Positions 57,242-64,000 of a stretch of 64,000 bases of DNA are shown piece after piece (within the stretch, counting starts at the first letter, position 1; every line of letters starts with the position of its first letter). The position numbers and the translations under genes are program-made. Source of the DNA: Roseivivax sp. GX 12232. GTDB lineage: Bacteria > Pseudomonadota > Alphaproteobacteria > Rhodobacterales > Rhodobacteraceae. Under the pieces are notes generated by a model. The model had not been told where the DNA came from. It ran no database searches and saw nothing but the letters and a program-made list of their open reading frames with translations. The stretch covers positions 248,001 to 312,000 of the forward strand of contig NZ_JAJSEC010000001.1 in the NCBI RefSeq assembly GCF_021272185.1, in the 5' to 3' direction.

Positions 57242-58690
57242 TTACGCGAGACCGCCGATGCAGGTGTATTTCGTCTCGAGGTAGTCATCGAGGCCCTGCC
57301 AGCCGCCCTCCTTGCCCAGGCCGGACTGTTTCAGCCCGCCGAAAGGCACCTCGGGCGAGACGATCAGCACCTCGTTGATGCCGATCAGCCCGTATTCCAG
57401 ACCGTCCTGCAGCCGGAAGGTCCGCGCGAGGTCGCGGGTATAGGCATAGGCCGCCAGCCCGTATTCGGTGTCATTGGCCAGGCGCAGCGCCTCCTCCTCG
57501 GTCTCGAAGCGGTAGACCGGGGCGACGGGGCCGAAGATCTCCTCGCGGGTGACGCGCATCTCGGGCGTCGCATCGGCGATCACCGTGGGAGCATAGAACA
57601 GCCCGCCGCGGGCGTGGCGCGCGCCGCCGGTCAGCACCCGGCCGCCCGCCGAGACCGCGTCGGCCACCAGCTCCTCGATCTTGGCCAGCGCCTGGGCGTC
57701 GACCATGGGGCCCTGCTCGGCGCCCGGCTCCTGGCCCGGGGCGACCTTCATCGCCGCCGCGCGCTCGGCCAGCCGCGCGACGAAGGCGTCGTAGATGCCC
57801 GCCTGCACGTAGACCCGGTTCGAACAGATGCAGGTCTGCCCGGCGTTGCGGAACTTGGCGATCATCGCGCCTTCGACCGCCGCATCGAGGTCGGCGTCGT
57901 CGAAGACGATGAAGGGCGCGTTGCCGCCCAGCTCCATGGAGACCGTCTTTACCGTGTCGGCGGCGCCGCGGATCAGCTCCTTGCCGATCTCGGTGGAGCC
58001 GGTGAAGGTCAGCTTGCGCACCTCGGGGCTCTCCATGATGGCCTGGGCGATCTTCCGGGCCGAGCCGGTCACGATGTTGACCACGCCGGGCGGGAAGCCC
58101 GCGCGTTCGGCCAGAAGCCCCCAGACAAGCCCGCTGTAGGGCGTGGCCGAGGCCGGTTTCACCACAACGGTGCAGCCCGCCGCCAGCGCCGGGCCGAGCT
58201 TGCGGGCCAGCATCGAGGAAGGAAAGTTCCAGGGCGTGATCGCCGCCACCACGCCGACCGGATGGCGCGTGGTCAGAAGCTTGCGGCCCGGCACCGCCGC
58301 GGGGATCACCTCGCCCCGGGCGCGGCGGACCTCCTCGGCGAACCAAAGGACATATGCCGCCGAGGACAGCACCTCGGCCTTGGCCTCGGCCAGGGGCTTG
58401 CCCTGCTCGGCGGTCAGAAGCGCGGCCAGCGCGTCGGCATGGGCGACGATCTCGCGGTGCAGCGCGCGCATCAGCTCGGCCCGTTCTGTGACGCTTTTCG
58501 CGGCATAGGCGGGGAAGGCGCGATGGGCGGCGGCGATGGCGCGGCGGGTCTCCTCGGTGCCGCTGTTGGGCACGGTGCCGATCACCGCGCCGCTGGCGGG
58601 ATCGGTGACCTCGAGGGTGCCGCCATCCTCGGCGCCGCACCAGCGCCCGTCGATCAGATTGGCCTCGACGCGCAGTTCCGACATCTCCAT
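57242..58690 (-). CDS. NAD(P)-dependent aldehyde dehydrogenase (succinate-semialdehyde dehydrogenase-like)
   Basis: 482 residues. Catalytic Cys in RNAGQTCICSNRVYV, general base Glu in SMELGGNAPFIV, the cofactor segment FTGSTEIGKELI and Asn in ITPWNFPSSMLARK are all present. The closest family I recall is GabD/succinate-semialdehyde dehydrogenase (PFGGLKQSGLGKEGG ending). It would oxidise a semialdehyde to an acid, fitting downstream of an amine oxidase or transaminase. The start at 58690 has GAGG six bases upstream. Shared-motif sites lie both upstream and just past its stop. Confidence 0.88.
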   Translation of the reverse strand: MEMSELRVEANLIDGRWCGAEDGGTLEVTDPASGAVIGTVPNSGTEETRRAIAAAHRAFPAYAAKSVTERAELMRALHREIVAHADALAALLTAEQGKPLAEAKAEVLSSAAYVLWFAEEVRRARGEVIPAAVPGRKLLTTRHPVGVVAAITPWNFPSSMLARKLGPALAAGCTVVVKPASATPYSGLVWGLLAERAGFPPGVVNIVTGSARKIAQAIMESPEVRKLTFTGSTEIGKELIRGAADTVKTVSMELGGNAPFIVFDDADLDAAVEGAMIAKFRNAGQTCICSNRVYVQAGIYDAFVARLAERAAAMKVAPGQEPGAEQGPMVDAQALAKIEELVADAVSAGGRVLTGGARHARGGLFYAPTVIADATPEMRVTREEIFGPVAPVYRFETEEEALRLANDTEYGLAAYAYTRDLARTFRLQDGLEYGLIGINEVLIVSPEVPFGGLKQSGLGKEGGWQGLDDYLETKYTCIGGLA

Positions 58691-58724
58691 CACGCACCTC
58701 ATTTTGCGAAGCAATGCTATTATG

Positions 58725-58749
58725 TGAACTTATGTTCGCATAGCGCACT
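58725..58749. promoter_or_regulatory. Shared operator-like motif, site 7
   Basis: TGAACT-TA-TGTTCG (58725-58738) continues as TGTTCG-CATAG-CGCACT (58733-58749). The core GTTCG-N5-CGCAC has the same half-sites as the PcaR operator I recall from Pseudomonas. It is 34 bases above the aldehyde dehydrogenase start. Confidence 0.75.
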
Positions 58750-58785
58750 TGCCGCGCGCAGGCAACGACCTTCTGTCCGACCCGC

Positions 58786-59907
58786 TCACAGTGAGAAGGG
58801 CGTCAGGTCCACCTTGGGCTCTTCGCCCAGCGCCAGGGATGCGATCGCCTCGGAGACCGCGGGCCCGGCGGTGAAGCCCATCCAGGGAAAGAGGTTCAGG
58901 AAAAAGCCCGGCACCTGCGGCACCTCGCCCAGGATCGGGCGCCAGTCGCGGGTGCCGTTCACCATGGCGGCCCAGCTGCGCAGGATCTCTACGCCGGCCA
59001 CCGCGGGCACCAGCCTGGCCGCCAGCGCGAGGTTGCGGATCATCGAGCGGTGATCGACCACCGGGCTGCCGCGCAGCCGCGCGGGCCAGCCGCCGCCGAT
59101 CAGGAAGCCGCCCTCCCTGGCCTGTTTCAGCGTCAGCTTCTCGTCGGTGAAATAGAGAAGCCAGGGCAGGATCGGCGGGCGCCGTTCGGTCACCGCGACC
59201 TGGATGGCATGGGCCTCGATCGGCACCTCGACACCGACCAGCCGCGCCACGTCGGCGGCATGGGCCCCGGCGGCGTTCACCACCTTCTCGGCGCGGATCT
59301 CCCCTGCCGTGGTGGTCAGCGTGAAGCCGCCCTGCCCTGGCGATATCGCGCTGACATGGGCGTCGCGGATGAGCCGGACGCCCGCCTCCACCGCGCGCTT
59401 GGCGAAGAGCGGCGCGACCTTGAAGGGATCGGCCTTGCCCTCGATCGGGCAAAAGGCGCCGCCAGCCATGCCGGGGGCCAGGAAGGGCGCGCGCTCGGCC
59501 AGCTCCGTGGCCGACCAGAGGTCAACCTCGAGCCCCGCCGCCCGCTCGATCCCGGCCTTCACCTCGAGCGCCCGCAGGTCCGCCTCGGAGCCCGCCACCA
59601 TGAGCCCGCCCTTGCGCACCAGCCCCAGGTCGCCGCCCAGCTCCTGCTCGAGCTCGGCCCAGCGGGCGATCGAGGCGCGGAACAGCGGCAGCGTCGCCGA
59701 GAAGCGCCGCGCCCAGTCGGCACCGAGGCTGCGGAAGGGATCAAAGGGGATCTGCGCGTGGATCGAGCCCGCGTTCGACCCCGAGGCCCCGAGGTTCACG
59801 TCGCGCCGCTCGATCAGCGCCGCGCGCGCGCCCGCGCGGGCGGCAAAATAGGCCGTGGCGCTGCCTGCTAGCCCGCCGCCGATGACGGCCAGGTCGAATC
59901 TCGGCAT
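58786..59907 (-). CDS. FAD-dependent oxidoreductase (DAO/glycine oxidase-like)
   Basis: 373 residues. The N-terminal dinucleotide fold DLAVIGGGLAGSATAYFAARAG is seen in parts as VIGGGLAGSATAYF, followed by GASGSNAGSIHAQ, and the C-terminal FPWMGFTAGPAVSEAIA closes the FAD site. Such enzymes oxidise amino acids, N-methylated amino acids or hydroxy acids. With the aldehyde dehydrogenase next downstream in the same direction, oxidative removal of an amine followed by aldehyde oxidation is plausible. Start ATG at 59907, 21 bases from an array of shared-motif sites. Confidence 0.88.
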   Translation of the reverse strand: MPRFDLAVIGGGLAGSATAYFAARAGARAALIERRDVNLGASGSNAGSIHAQIPFDPFRSLGADWARRFSATLPLFRASIARWAELEQELGGDLGLVRKGGLMVAGSEADLRALEVKAGIERAAGLEVDLWSATELAERAPFLAPGMAGGAFCPIEGKADPFKVAPLFAKRAVEAGVRLIRDAHVSAISPGQGGFTLTTTAGEIRAEKVVNAAGAHAADVARLVGVEVPIEAHAIQVAVTERRPPILPWLLYFTDEKLTLKQAREGGFLIGGGWPARLRGSPVVDHRSMIRNLALAARLVPAVAGVEILRSWAAMVNGTRDWRPILGEVPQVPGFFLNLFPWMGFTAGPAVSEAIASLALGEEPKVDLTPFSL

Positions 59908-59928
59908 GGATCAGAATCCCGTTGAATC

Positions 59929-59972
59929 CGAACTTTTGTCCGATATACTAACTTTTGTCCGCATAATGAACA
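59929..59972. promoter_or_regulatory. Shared operator-like motif, site 8 (array with 19-bp period)
   Basis: CGAACT-TT-TGTCCG-ATATA-CTAACT-TT-TGTCCG-CATAA-TGAACA, read in 6-2-6-5-6-2-6-5-6 steps, gives two full sites (59937-59953 and 59956-59972) with 19-bp spacing plus an extra half-site on the left. A further TGTCCG at 59981 is out of phase. It lies between divergent starts at 59907 and 60003. Confidence 0.8.
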
Positions 59973-60002
59973 GTTCAATTTGTCCGACAGGAGATCCCCC
60001 AA

Positions 60003-60836
60003 ATGGCCGAACTGCAGGTCGCCGCGAGCACCTTTCCCTTCCTCTATTCCATGTCCGGGCTCGACGCGCTGAAGCATCTGCACGGGCTCGGCTACCGCAA
60101 GTTCGAACAGATGATCTTCCCGCCGCACACCTGGCCCGCCGATATGAGCGGCGACGACCGGCGCGCCTACAAGTCCTGGCTCGACGGCGAGGGCTGCGAG
60201 ATCACCAGCTTCTGCTACCCGCTGATCGACAACAACCCCAACGCCCCGGACCGGCTGATGCGGCAATACACGCTCGACCGCTACTTCGAGGCGGTGGACC
60301 TCTCGGCCGAGCTGAACTGTCCTTATGTGGTGATGATCCCCGGCGTCTACGGCGGGCTGATCGACCCGCCGAAGGCCTGGCTCGACGAGTGGTTCGTGGA
60401 AAGCGCCCAGGCGGTGGTGGCCCATGCCAAGGACACCGGCGTGCGCATCCTTCTGGAGAACGTGCCCTTCACCCACCGCCCCTCGGCCGAGGACATGAAG
60501 GAGCTCTGCGGCATGATCGGCGACATCGGGGTGAACTTCGACGTCTGCAACTCGGTCTACATTCAGGAAGATGCCGCCGCCGCAATCCGCATGCTGGGCG
60601 ACCTGGTCGAGAACGTGCACCTCTCGGACACGCCGGCGGATGTCTTCAAGCACGACAAGCTCGGCACCGGCATCGTCGACGTGAAGCCCTCCTTCGAGGC
60701 GCTGCAGGACATCGGCTACGACAAGATGACCGTGCTCGAGATCATCACCGACGCCAACCTGCCCGGCGTCGACCCCGACGGCGACATCATCGCCAGCCAC
60801 GCCATCCTGGCCGAGGCCGGCTGGGCCGCCCTCTGA
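60003..60836 (+). CDS. Sugar phosphate isomerase/epimerase-like TIM-barrel protein
   Basis: 277 residues of the xylose isomerase-like AP endonuclease-2 fold. Metal ligands are probable in RILLENVPF (Glu), VNFDVCNSVY (Asp), VENVHLSDT (His) and MTVLEIITD (Glu). Relatives include hydroxypyruvate isomerase, myo-inosose dehydratase and tagatose epimerase, all interconverting carbonyl-sugar acids. First gene of a three-gene rightward operon; it starts 30 bases beyond the motif array. No signal peptide. The substrate is unknown. Confidence 0.85.
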   Translation: MAELQVAASTFPFLYSMSGLDALKHLHGLGYRKFEQMIFPPHTWPADMSGDDRRAYKSWLDGEGCEITSFCYPLIDNNPNAPDRLMRQYTLDRYFEAVDLSAELNCPYVVMIPGVYGGLIDPPKAWLDEWFVESAQAVVAHAKDTGVRILLENVPFTHRPSAEDMKELCGMIGDIGVNFDVCNSVYIQEDAAAAIRMLGDLVENVHLSDTPADVFKHDKLGTGIVDVKPSFEALQDIGYDKMTVLEIITDANLPGVDPDGDIIASHAILAEAGWAAL

Positions 60837-60858
60837 TCCCCCCGCGCCGGAGAGAGAC

Positions 60859-61797
60859 ATGAAAGAGTTCCGCGGAAGCTATTCCGTCAACGTCACCCCC
60901 TTCACCGCCGATGGCAGCGCCGTCGACCTCGAGGCGAACCGCCGCTTCCTCGACTGGCAGATCGCCCAGGGCGTGCCGGGGGTGATCCTCCTGGGCACCA
61001 CGGGCGAGTTCCTGACCCTGACCGACGCCGAGCGCGCGACCTATGTCGAGGACAGCGTGGCCCATGTGGCGGGCAGGATCGACGTGCTCGTGGGTGCCTC
61101 CAACGCCCACACGCCCACCGCCGCGCGCTACGCCCGCGAGGCCGAGGCGGCCGGGGCCGACGGGCTGATGATCATCCCGCCCTATTACTACACCCCCACC
61201 GAGGACGAGATCCTGGGCTATTATGACGGCATCACCGCCACCTGCGGGCTGCCGATCATGCTTTACAACAACCCCTTCACCTCCAATGTCGACATGTCCG
61301 CCAAGCTGGTCGGACGGCTGACCCGGACCTTCGACACGGTGCGCTACATCAAGGAAGCCTCGATGGACGTGGCCCGCGTCTACGACATCGTCGAGGAGAC
61401 CGACGGGGTGATGAACGTCTTCGCCGGCGAGCGTATCGTCGAGAGCTTCCTCCTGGGCGCCAAGGGCTACGTGAACCCCTTCGGCAACTACATCCCGCGG
61501 GCCTCCACCCGGATCTGGGAGATGCTCGAGGCCGGCCGGATCGAGGACGCCAAGCGCATCCAGCGCCATATCACCGTGATCGAACACACCATCGCCGAGG
61601 GCCATCCGACCTATGGCCACCAGTGCTACTCCAAGGCGCTGGCGGCGGCGGCGGGCTACCCGCTGGGCGACGTGCGCCCGCCGCTGACGCAGTTCGCCGC
61701 GCTCGGCGCCGAGGGCGAGGCCCGCGCGGCCAAGCTCAAGGGCATCATGGACGAGATGGACCGCCTGATGGACGAACTGGAAAGCAAGGCCGCATGA
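60859..61797 (+). CDS. Dihydrodipicolinate-synthase-family aldolase/dehydratase
   Basis: 312 residues, DapA fold. The Schiff-base Lys is in VRYIKEASMD, the catalytic Tyr in IMLYNNPFTS and the Thr pair in LLGTTGEFLTL. DapA-like enzymes outside lysine synthesis act as N-acetylneuraminate lyase, 2-keto-3-deoxy-sugar aldolase or dehydratases. In this operon it probably cleaves or dehydrates a 2-keto-acid product of the preceding isomerase. It lies 22 bases after the isomerase and overlaps the next start by ATGA. Confidence 0.88.
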   Translation: MKEFRGSYSVNVTPFTADGSAVDLEANRRFLDWQIAQGVPGVILLGTTGEFLTLTDAERATYVEDSVAHVAGRIDVLVGASNAHTPTAARYAREAEAAGADGLMIIPPYYYTPTEDEILGYYDGITATCGLPIMLYNNPFTSNVDMSAKLVGRLTRTFDTVRYIKEASMDVARVYDIVEETDGVMNVFAGERIVESFLLGAKGYVNPFGNYIPRASTRIWEMLEAGRIEDAKRIQRHITVIEHTIAEGHPTYGHQCYSKALAAAAGYPLGDVRPPLTQFAALGAEGEARAAKLKGIMDEMDRLMDELESKAA

Positions 61798-62897
61798 GCG
61801 AACTGCCTCTCTTCACCCCCTTCTCGCTGCGCGGCGTCACCTTCCGCAACCGCGTGGTCATGGCGCCGATGTGCCAATACCAGGCCATCGACGGGCTGCC
61901 CAACGACTGGCACCGCGCCCATCACGGGCGCTATGCCACCGCCGGGCTGGGGGGCGCGATCGTGGAATCGACCGGCATCAGCCCCGAGGGCCGCATCAGC
62001 CCCGGCTGCACCGGGCTTTACAACGACGCCCAGGTCGCGGCCTGGAAGCCGATCACCGCGCTCTACCGGCGCGAGGGCATCCCGGTCTTCGCCCAGATCA
62101 ACCACGCCGGCGGCAAGTCCTCGACCATGCGGCCCTGGGACGGCGGCGGCCCGCTCGATCCCGAAAGCAGCGAGCCGCCCTGGCAGACCTACGCCCCCTC
62201 GGCGGTGCCCGCGCGCGAGGGCTGGCATGTCCCGAAGGCGCTGGAGCTGCCGGAGATCGAGGCGATCGTCGCGGATTTCGCGGCGACCGCGCGGCGGGCG
62301 CTGGCGGCGGGCTTCGACGGCGTGGAGATCCACGGCGCCCATGGCTACCTGCTGCACAGCTTCATGTCGCCCTATTCCAACCGCCGCAGTGACGCCTATG
62401 GCGGCACGCTCGAAGGCCGGATGCGCCTGCCGGTCGAGGTCGCCCGCGCGATCCGCGACGCGGTGCCGGCGGAGACCCCGGTCCTTTACCGCGCCTCCTG
62501 CGTCGATGGCGAGGGCGGCGGGCTGACGCTCGATGACAGCGTGGCGCTCTCGGCGGCGCTGAAGGAGGTTGGCGTCGACCTGCTCGACGCCTCGGGCGGC
62601 GGCATCCCGGCGGGCATGCGGCTTGCCGAACAGAAGCCGGTGCCCGGCTTCCAGGTGCCCTTCGCCGAGCGCATCCGCGCCGAGACCGGCCTGCCGACCA
62701 TGGCGGTGGGCATGATCACCGATCCGGTCATGGCCAATGCGATCGTGGCCGAGGGCAAGGCGGACCTGGTGTCTCTGGCGCGTGGGCTGCTGCGCGATCC
62801 CGCCTGGCCCTATCACGCCGCCGAGGCGCTGGGGCATCCCGAGCCCGCCTCGATCCTGCCGAAGCTTTATGCCTTCTACCTGAAGCTGGCCTCCTGA
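61794..62897 (+). CDS. Old Yellow Enzyme-family NADH:flavin oxidoreductase (YqjM-like)
   Basis: 367 residues, FMN TIM barrel. YqjM-class marks are visible: Cys in VVMAPMCQYQA, QINHAGGKSS, the substrate His pair in GVEIHGAHGYLLHSFMSP and the conserved SNRRSDAYGG; the C-terminal FMN phosphate site is DLVSLARGLLRDP. It reduces activated C=C bonds of enals or enones, or acts as a demethylase-like flavoenzyme. Last gene of the operon, coupled by ATGA. Two strong hairpins follow. Confidence 0.9.
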   Translation: MSELPLFTPFSLRGVTFRNRVVMAPMCQYQAIDGLPNDWHRAHHGRYATAGLGGAIVESTGISPEGRISPGCTGLYNDAQVAAWKPITALYRREGIPVFAQINHAGGKSSTMRPWDGGGPLDPESSEPPWQTYAPSAVPAREGWHVPKALELPEIEAIVADFAATARRALAAGFDGVEIHGAHGYLLHSFMSPYSNRRSDAYGGTLEGRMRLPVEVARAIRDAVPAETPVLYRASCVDGEGGGLTLDDSVALSAALKEVGVDLLDASGGGIPAGMRLAEQKPVPGFQVPFAERIRAETGLPTMAVGMITDPVMANAIVAEGKADLVSLARGLLRDPAWPYHAAEALGHPEPASILPKLYAFYLKLAS

Positions 62898-62912
62898 GCC
62901 CTTCGGGCAGCG

Positions 62913-62948
62913 CCGGGCCGCGCGGGAGCACCCGCCCGCGTGGCCCGG
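62913..62948 (+). other. Strong stem-loop after the OYE gene
   Basis: CCGGGCCGCGCGGG (62913-62926) pairs with CCCGCGTGGCCCGG (62935-62948), 14 bp with one G-U pair, 15 bases past the stop. No T-run is present, so it is probably an mRNA 3'-end structure. Confidence 0.6.
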
Positions 62949-63013
62949 TGTGTGAAGGTGCGGCTTCTGCGCGGGGTGCGCGCGCGCGTGGTCCGCGCGC
63001 CTGCGGAACAGAG

Positions 63014-63046
63014 AGCGCCGGCCCGATGATCCGGGCCGGCGCTTTG
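63014..63046 (+). terminator. Likely terminator of the isomerase-DHDPS-OYE operon
   Basis: AGCGCCGGCCCG (63014-63025) pairs perfectly with CGGGCCGGCGCT (63032-63043) around a six-base loop, followed by only TTG-T. A weak T-tract lowers confidence. Confidence 0.55.
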
Positions 63047-63086
63047 TCATTGGGCCTTTCGGGGGGCGCCTGCCCCCGCGCCCGCC

Positions 63087-63848
63087 TCACCGAATGTAGC
63101 TCGCCCCGTTCACGTCCAGCGTCGCCCCCGAGAGATGCCGGCACCGCCCCGAGAGGCAGAAGGCCGTCAGCGTCGCGATGTCCGAGGGCGGCACGAATTC
63201 CCCCATGACCAGCCGGTCCTCGACCACCGCGCGGCCGCCCTGGCTTTCGGCGAAATCGCGCGACATCTGCGTGTCGACCACGCCCGGCGCGATGATATAG
63301 GTGCCGATCCGGTCGCGCGCATGGCCCGTCGCCACGGTCTGCAGCGCCGCCTTGAAGGCCGCCTTGGAGGCCGCATAGGCGATGGTGCGCGGGTTGGTCA
63401 CGCCCTTCTGCGCGGCCCAGCTCGAGATGCCGACGATCTCGCCGCCGCCGGTCTCGCGGAAGTGCCGCACCGCCAGCCGCAGGAGCCGCGCGGCGGCGAA
63501 GACATTGACCTGGAAGGTCTCGGCCCAGATGCGCTCCCAGGCGTCGTCTTCGTCGTCGATGCCGCCGTCGAAGCGCATCACCGCGGCGTTGTTCACGAAG
63601 CCGTCGAGCCGCCCCACCGCCGCCAGCGTCTCGGCGAAGAGCCGGTCGGCCCCGCCGTCGGCGGCCAGGTCGGCGGAGAGCGCGATCCCCTGCCCCTCGG
63701 GCAGGCCCGCGATGGCCGCCTCGGCGCCGGCGCGGTCGCCACCGTAATGCGCCACCACCCGCGCGCCCTGGGCGCCCAGCTCGCGCGCGATGGCCTGGCC
63801 GATGCCCTTGGAGGCCCCGGTCACCAGTATTGTCTTTCCTGCCAGCAT
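63087..63848 (-). CDS. Short-chain dehydrogenase/reductase
   Basis: 253 residues, classical SDR. Cofactor motif TGASKGIG, NNAAV segment and catalytic Ser-Tyr-Lys in VGISSWAAQKG...AYAASKAAF. His/Tyr-Gly after strand 2 (VVAHYGGDRAG) suggests NADP(H). The C-terminus ends LSGATLDVNGASYIR, as in 3-oxoacyl reductase-like SDRs. It is convergent with the OYE gene and divergent from the partial gene at 63937; a shared-motif site lies 46 bases upstream. Confidence 0.88.
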   Translation of the reverse strand: MLAGKTILVTGASKGIGQAIARELGAQGARVVAHYGGDRAGAEAAIAGLPEGQGIALSADLAADGGADRLFAETLAAVGRLDGFVNNAAVMRFDGGIDDEDDAWERIWAETFQVNVFAAARLLRLAVRHFRETGGGEIVGISSWAAQKGVTNPRTIAYAASKAAFKAALQTVATGHARDRIGTYIIAPGVVDTQMSRDFAESQGGRAVVEDRLVMGEFVPPSDIATLTAFCLSGRCRHLSGATLDVNGASYIR

Positions 63849-63894
63849 GACTCACCCTTTTCCCCTGCGCCTCGGTTGACGGCGACGCATATTT

Positions 63895-63919
63895 CGCACA
63901 AATGTTCACATAACGAACA
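63895..63919. promoter_or_regulatory. Shared operator-like motif, site 9
   Basis: CGCACA-AA-TGTTCA (63895-63908) continues as TGTTCA-CATAA-CGAACA (63903-63919). It sits between the divergent SDR (46 bases) and the gene starting at 63937 (17 bases). Confidence 0.7.
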
Positions 63920-63936
63920 CCCGAAGGCCAGACAAA

Positions 63937-64000
63937 ATGCCAGACGCTCCCTCCGTCCTGATCCTCGGCGCAGGCCCCATCGGGCTCGGCTTCGCGGCGG
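63937..64000 (+). CDS. N-terminus of a Rossmann-fold oxidoreductase, cut by window edge
   Basis: Only 21 codons are present. The sequence SVLILGAGPIGLGFAA carries GAGPIG, the dinucleotide-binding glycine motif, so it starts an FAD- or NAD(P)-dependent protein, for example an FAD hydroxylase or amine oxidase. The ATG at 63937 lies 17 bases beyond operator-like site 9, so it probably belongs to the same regulon. Confidence 0.65.
   Translation, partial: MPDAPSVLILGAGPIGLGFAA

Overview
The window is about 64 kb of very GC-rich DNA with long tightly packed operons, many 4-base ATGA stop/start overlaps and frequent GTG or TTG starts. Gene content (a rhizobial-type glycerol ABC operon, many ABC uptake systems, SnoaL-like proteins, a Tat-exported polyamine-type binding protein) suggests an alphaproteobacterium, most likely Rhodobacteraceae (Roseobacter group). 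This is inferred from gene types and style; no rRNA or other marker is present. No tRNA, rRNA, phage gene, transposase, CRISPR array or replication origin was seen.

Layout. (1) 1-463: end of an acetyltransferase gene, followed by three tandem 43-bp repeats. (2) 747-9434: the glycerol system. glpD-glpS-glpT-glpP-glpQ-glpU-glpV run leftward, closed by a rho-independent terminator, with glpR divergent. (3) 9899-24835: one leftward run of 14 genes plus one 28-codon ORF. It encodes a sugar-type ABC importer, three SnoaL-like proteins, a histidinol-dehydrogenase-like enzyme, an SDR, a LacI regulator, a cupin protein, a HAD-like protein without its catalytic aspartates, a MetE-like protein, an alpha/beta hydrolase and an RraA-like protein. 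A fourth SnoaL-like gene (24971-25981) is divergent, and two LacI-type operators lie between. The substrate is unknown; this is the best candidate for an undescribed catabolic system. (4) 26187-29036: an orphan membrane histidine kinase and a GntR/FCD regulator. (5) 29182-63848: an accessory catabolic region with four more ABC importers (polyamine-type, polar amino acid-type and two oligopeptide-type). Around them are an amidase-like isochorismatase-fold protein, a glutamine-synthetase-like ligase, an aldo/keto reductase-RidA fusion, a NodB-fold deacetylase, a GAF protein, an XRE-cupin regulator, a GST, SDRs, an M24 peptidase-like protein, an aldehyde dehydrogenase, a DAO-type oxidase, a TIM-barrel isomerase, a DHDPS-family lyase and an Old Yellow Enzyme.

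Two hidden layers connect the regions. First, nine intergenic regions between 29.9 and 63.9 kb carry the same partly palindromic motif, CGRACW-WW-TGTYCG, usually extended to GTYCG-N5-CGNAC. The half-sites resemble the IclR-family operator of PcaR as I remember it, so most of region 5 looks like one regulon whose regulator is not obviously in the window. Second, five copies of a structured element of 164-166 bp (9551, 41346, 41663, 48187, 48497) all lie in the same orientation, only between convergent genes; one hairpin shows a compensatory base change.

The likely biology is a metabolically versatile heterotroph: region 2 imports and oxidises glycerol, region 3 imports and breaks down an unknown sugar-like compound, and region 5 takes up several nitrogenous compounds and processes them by amide, aldehyde, amine-oxidation and aldol chemistry under shared control.
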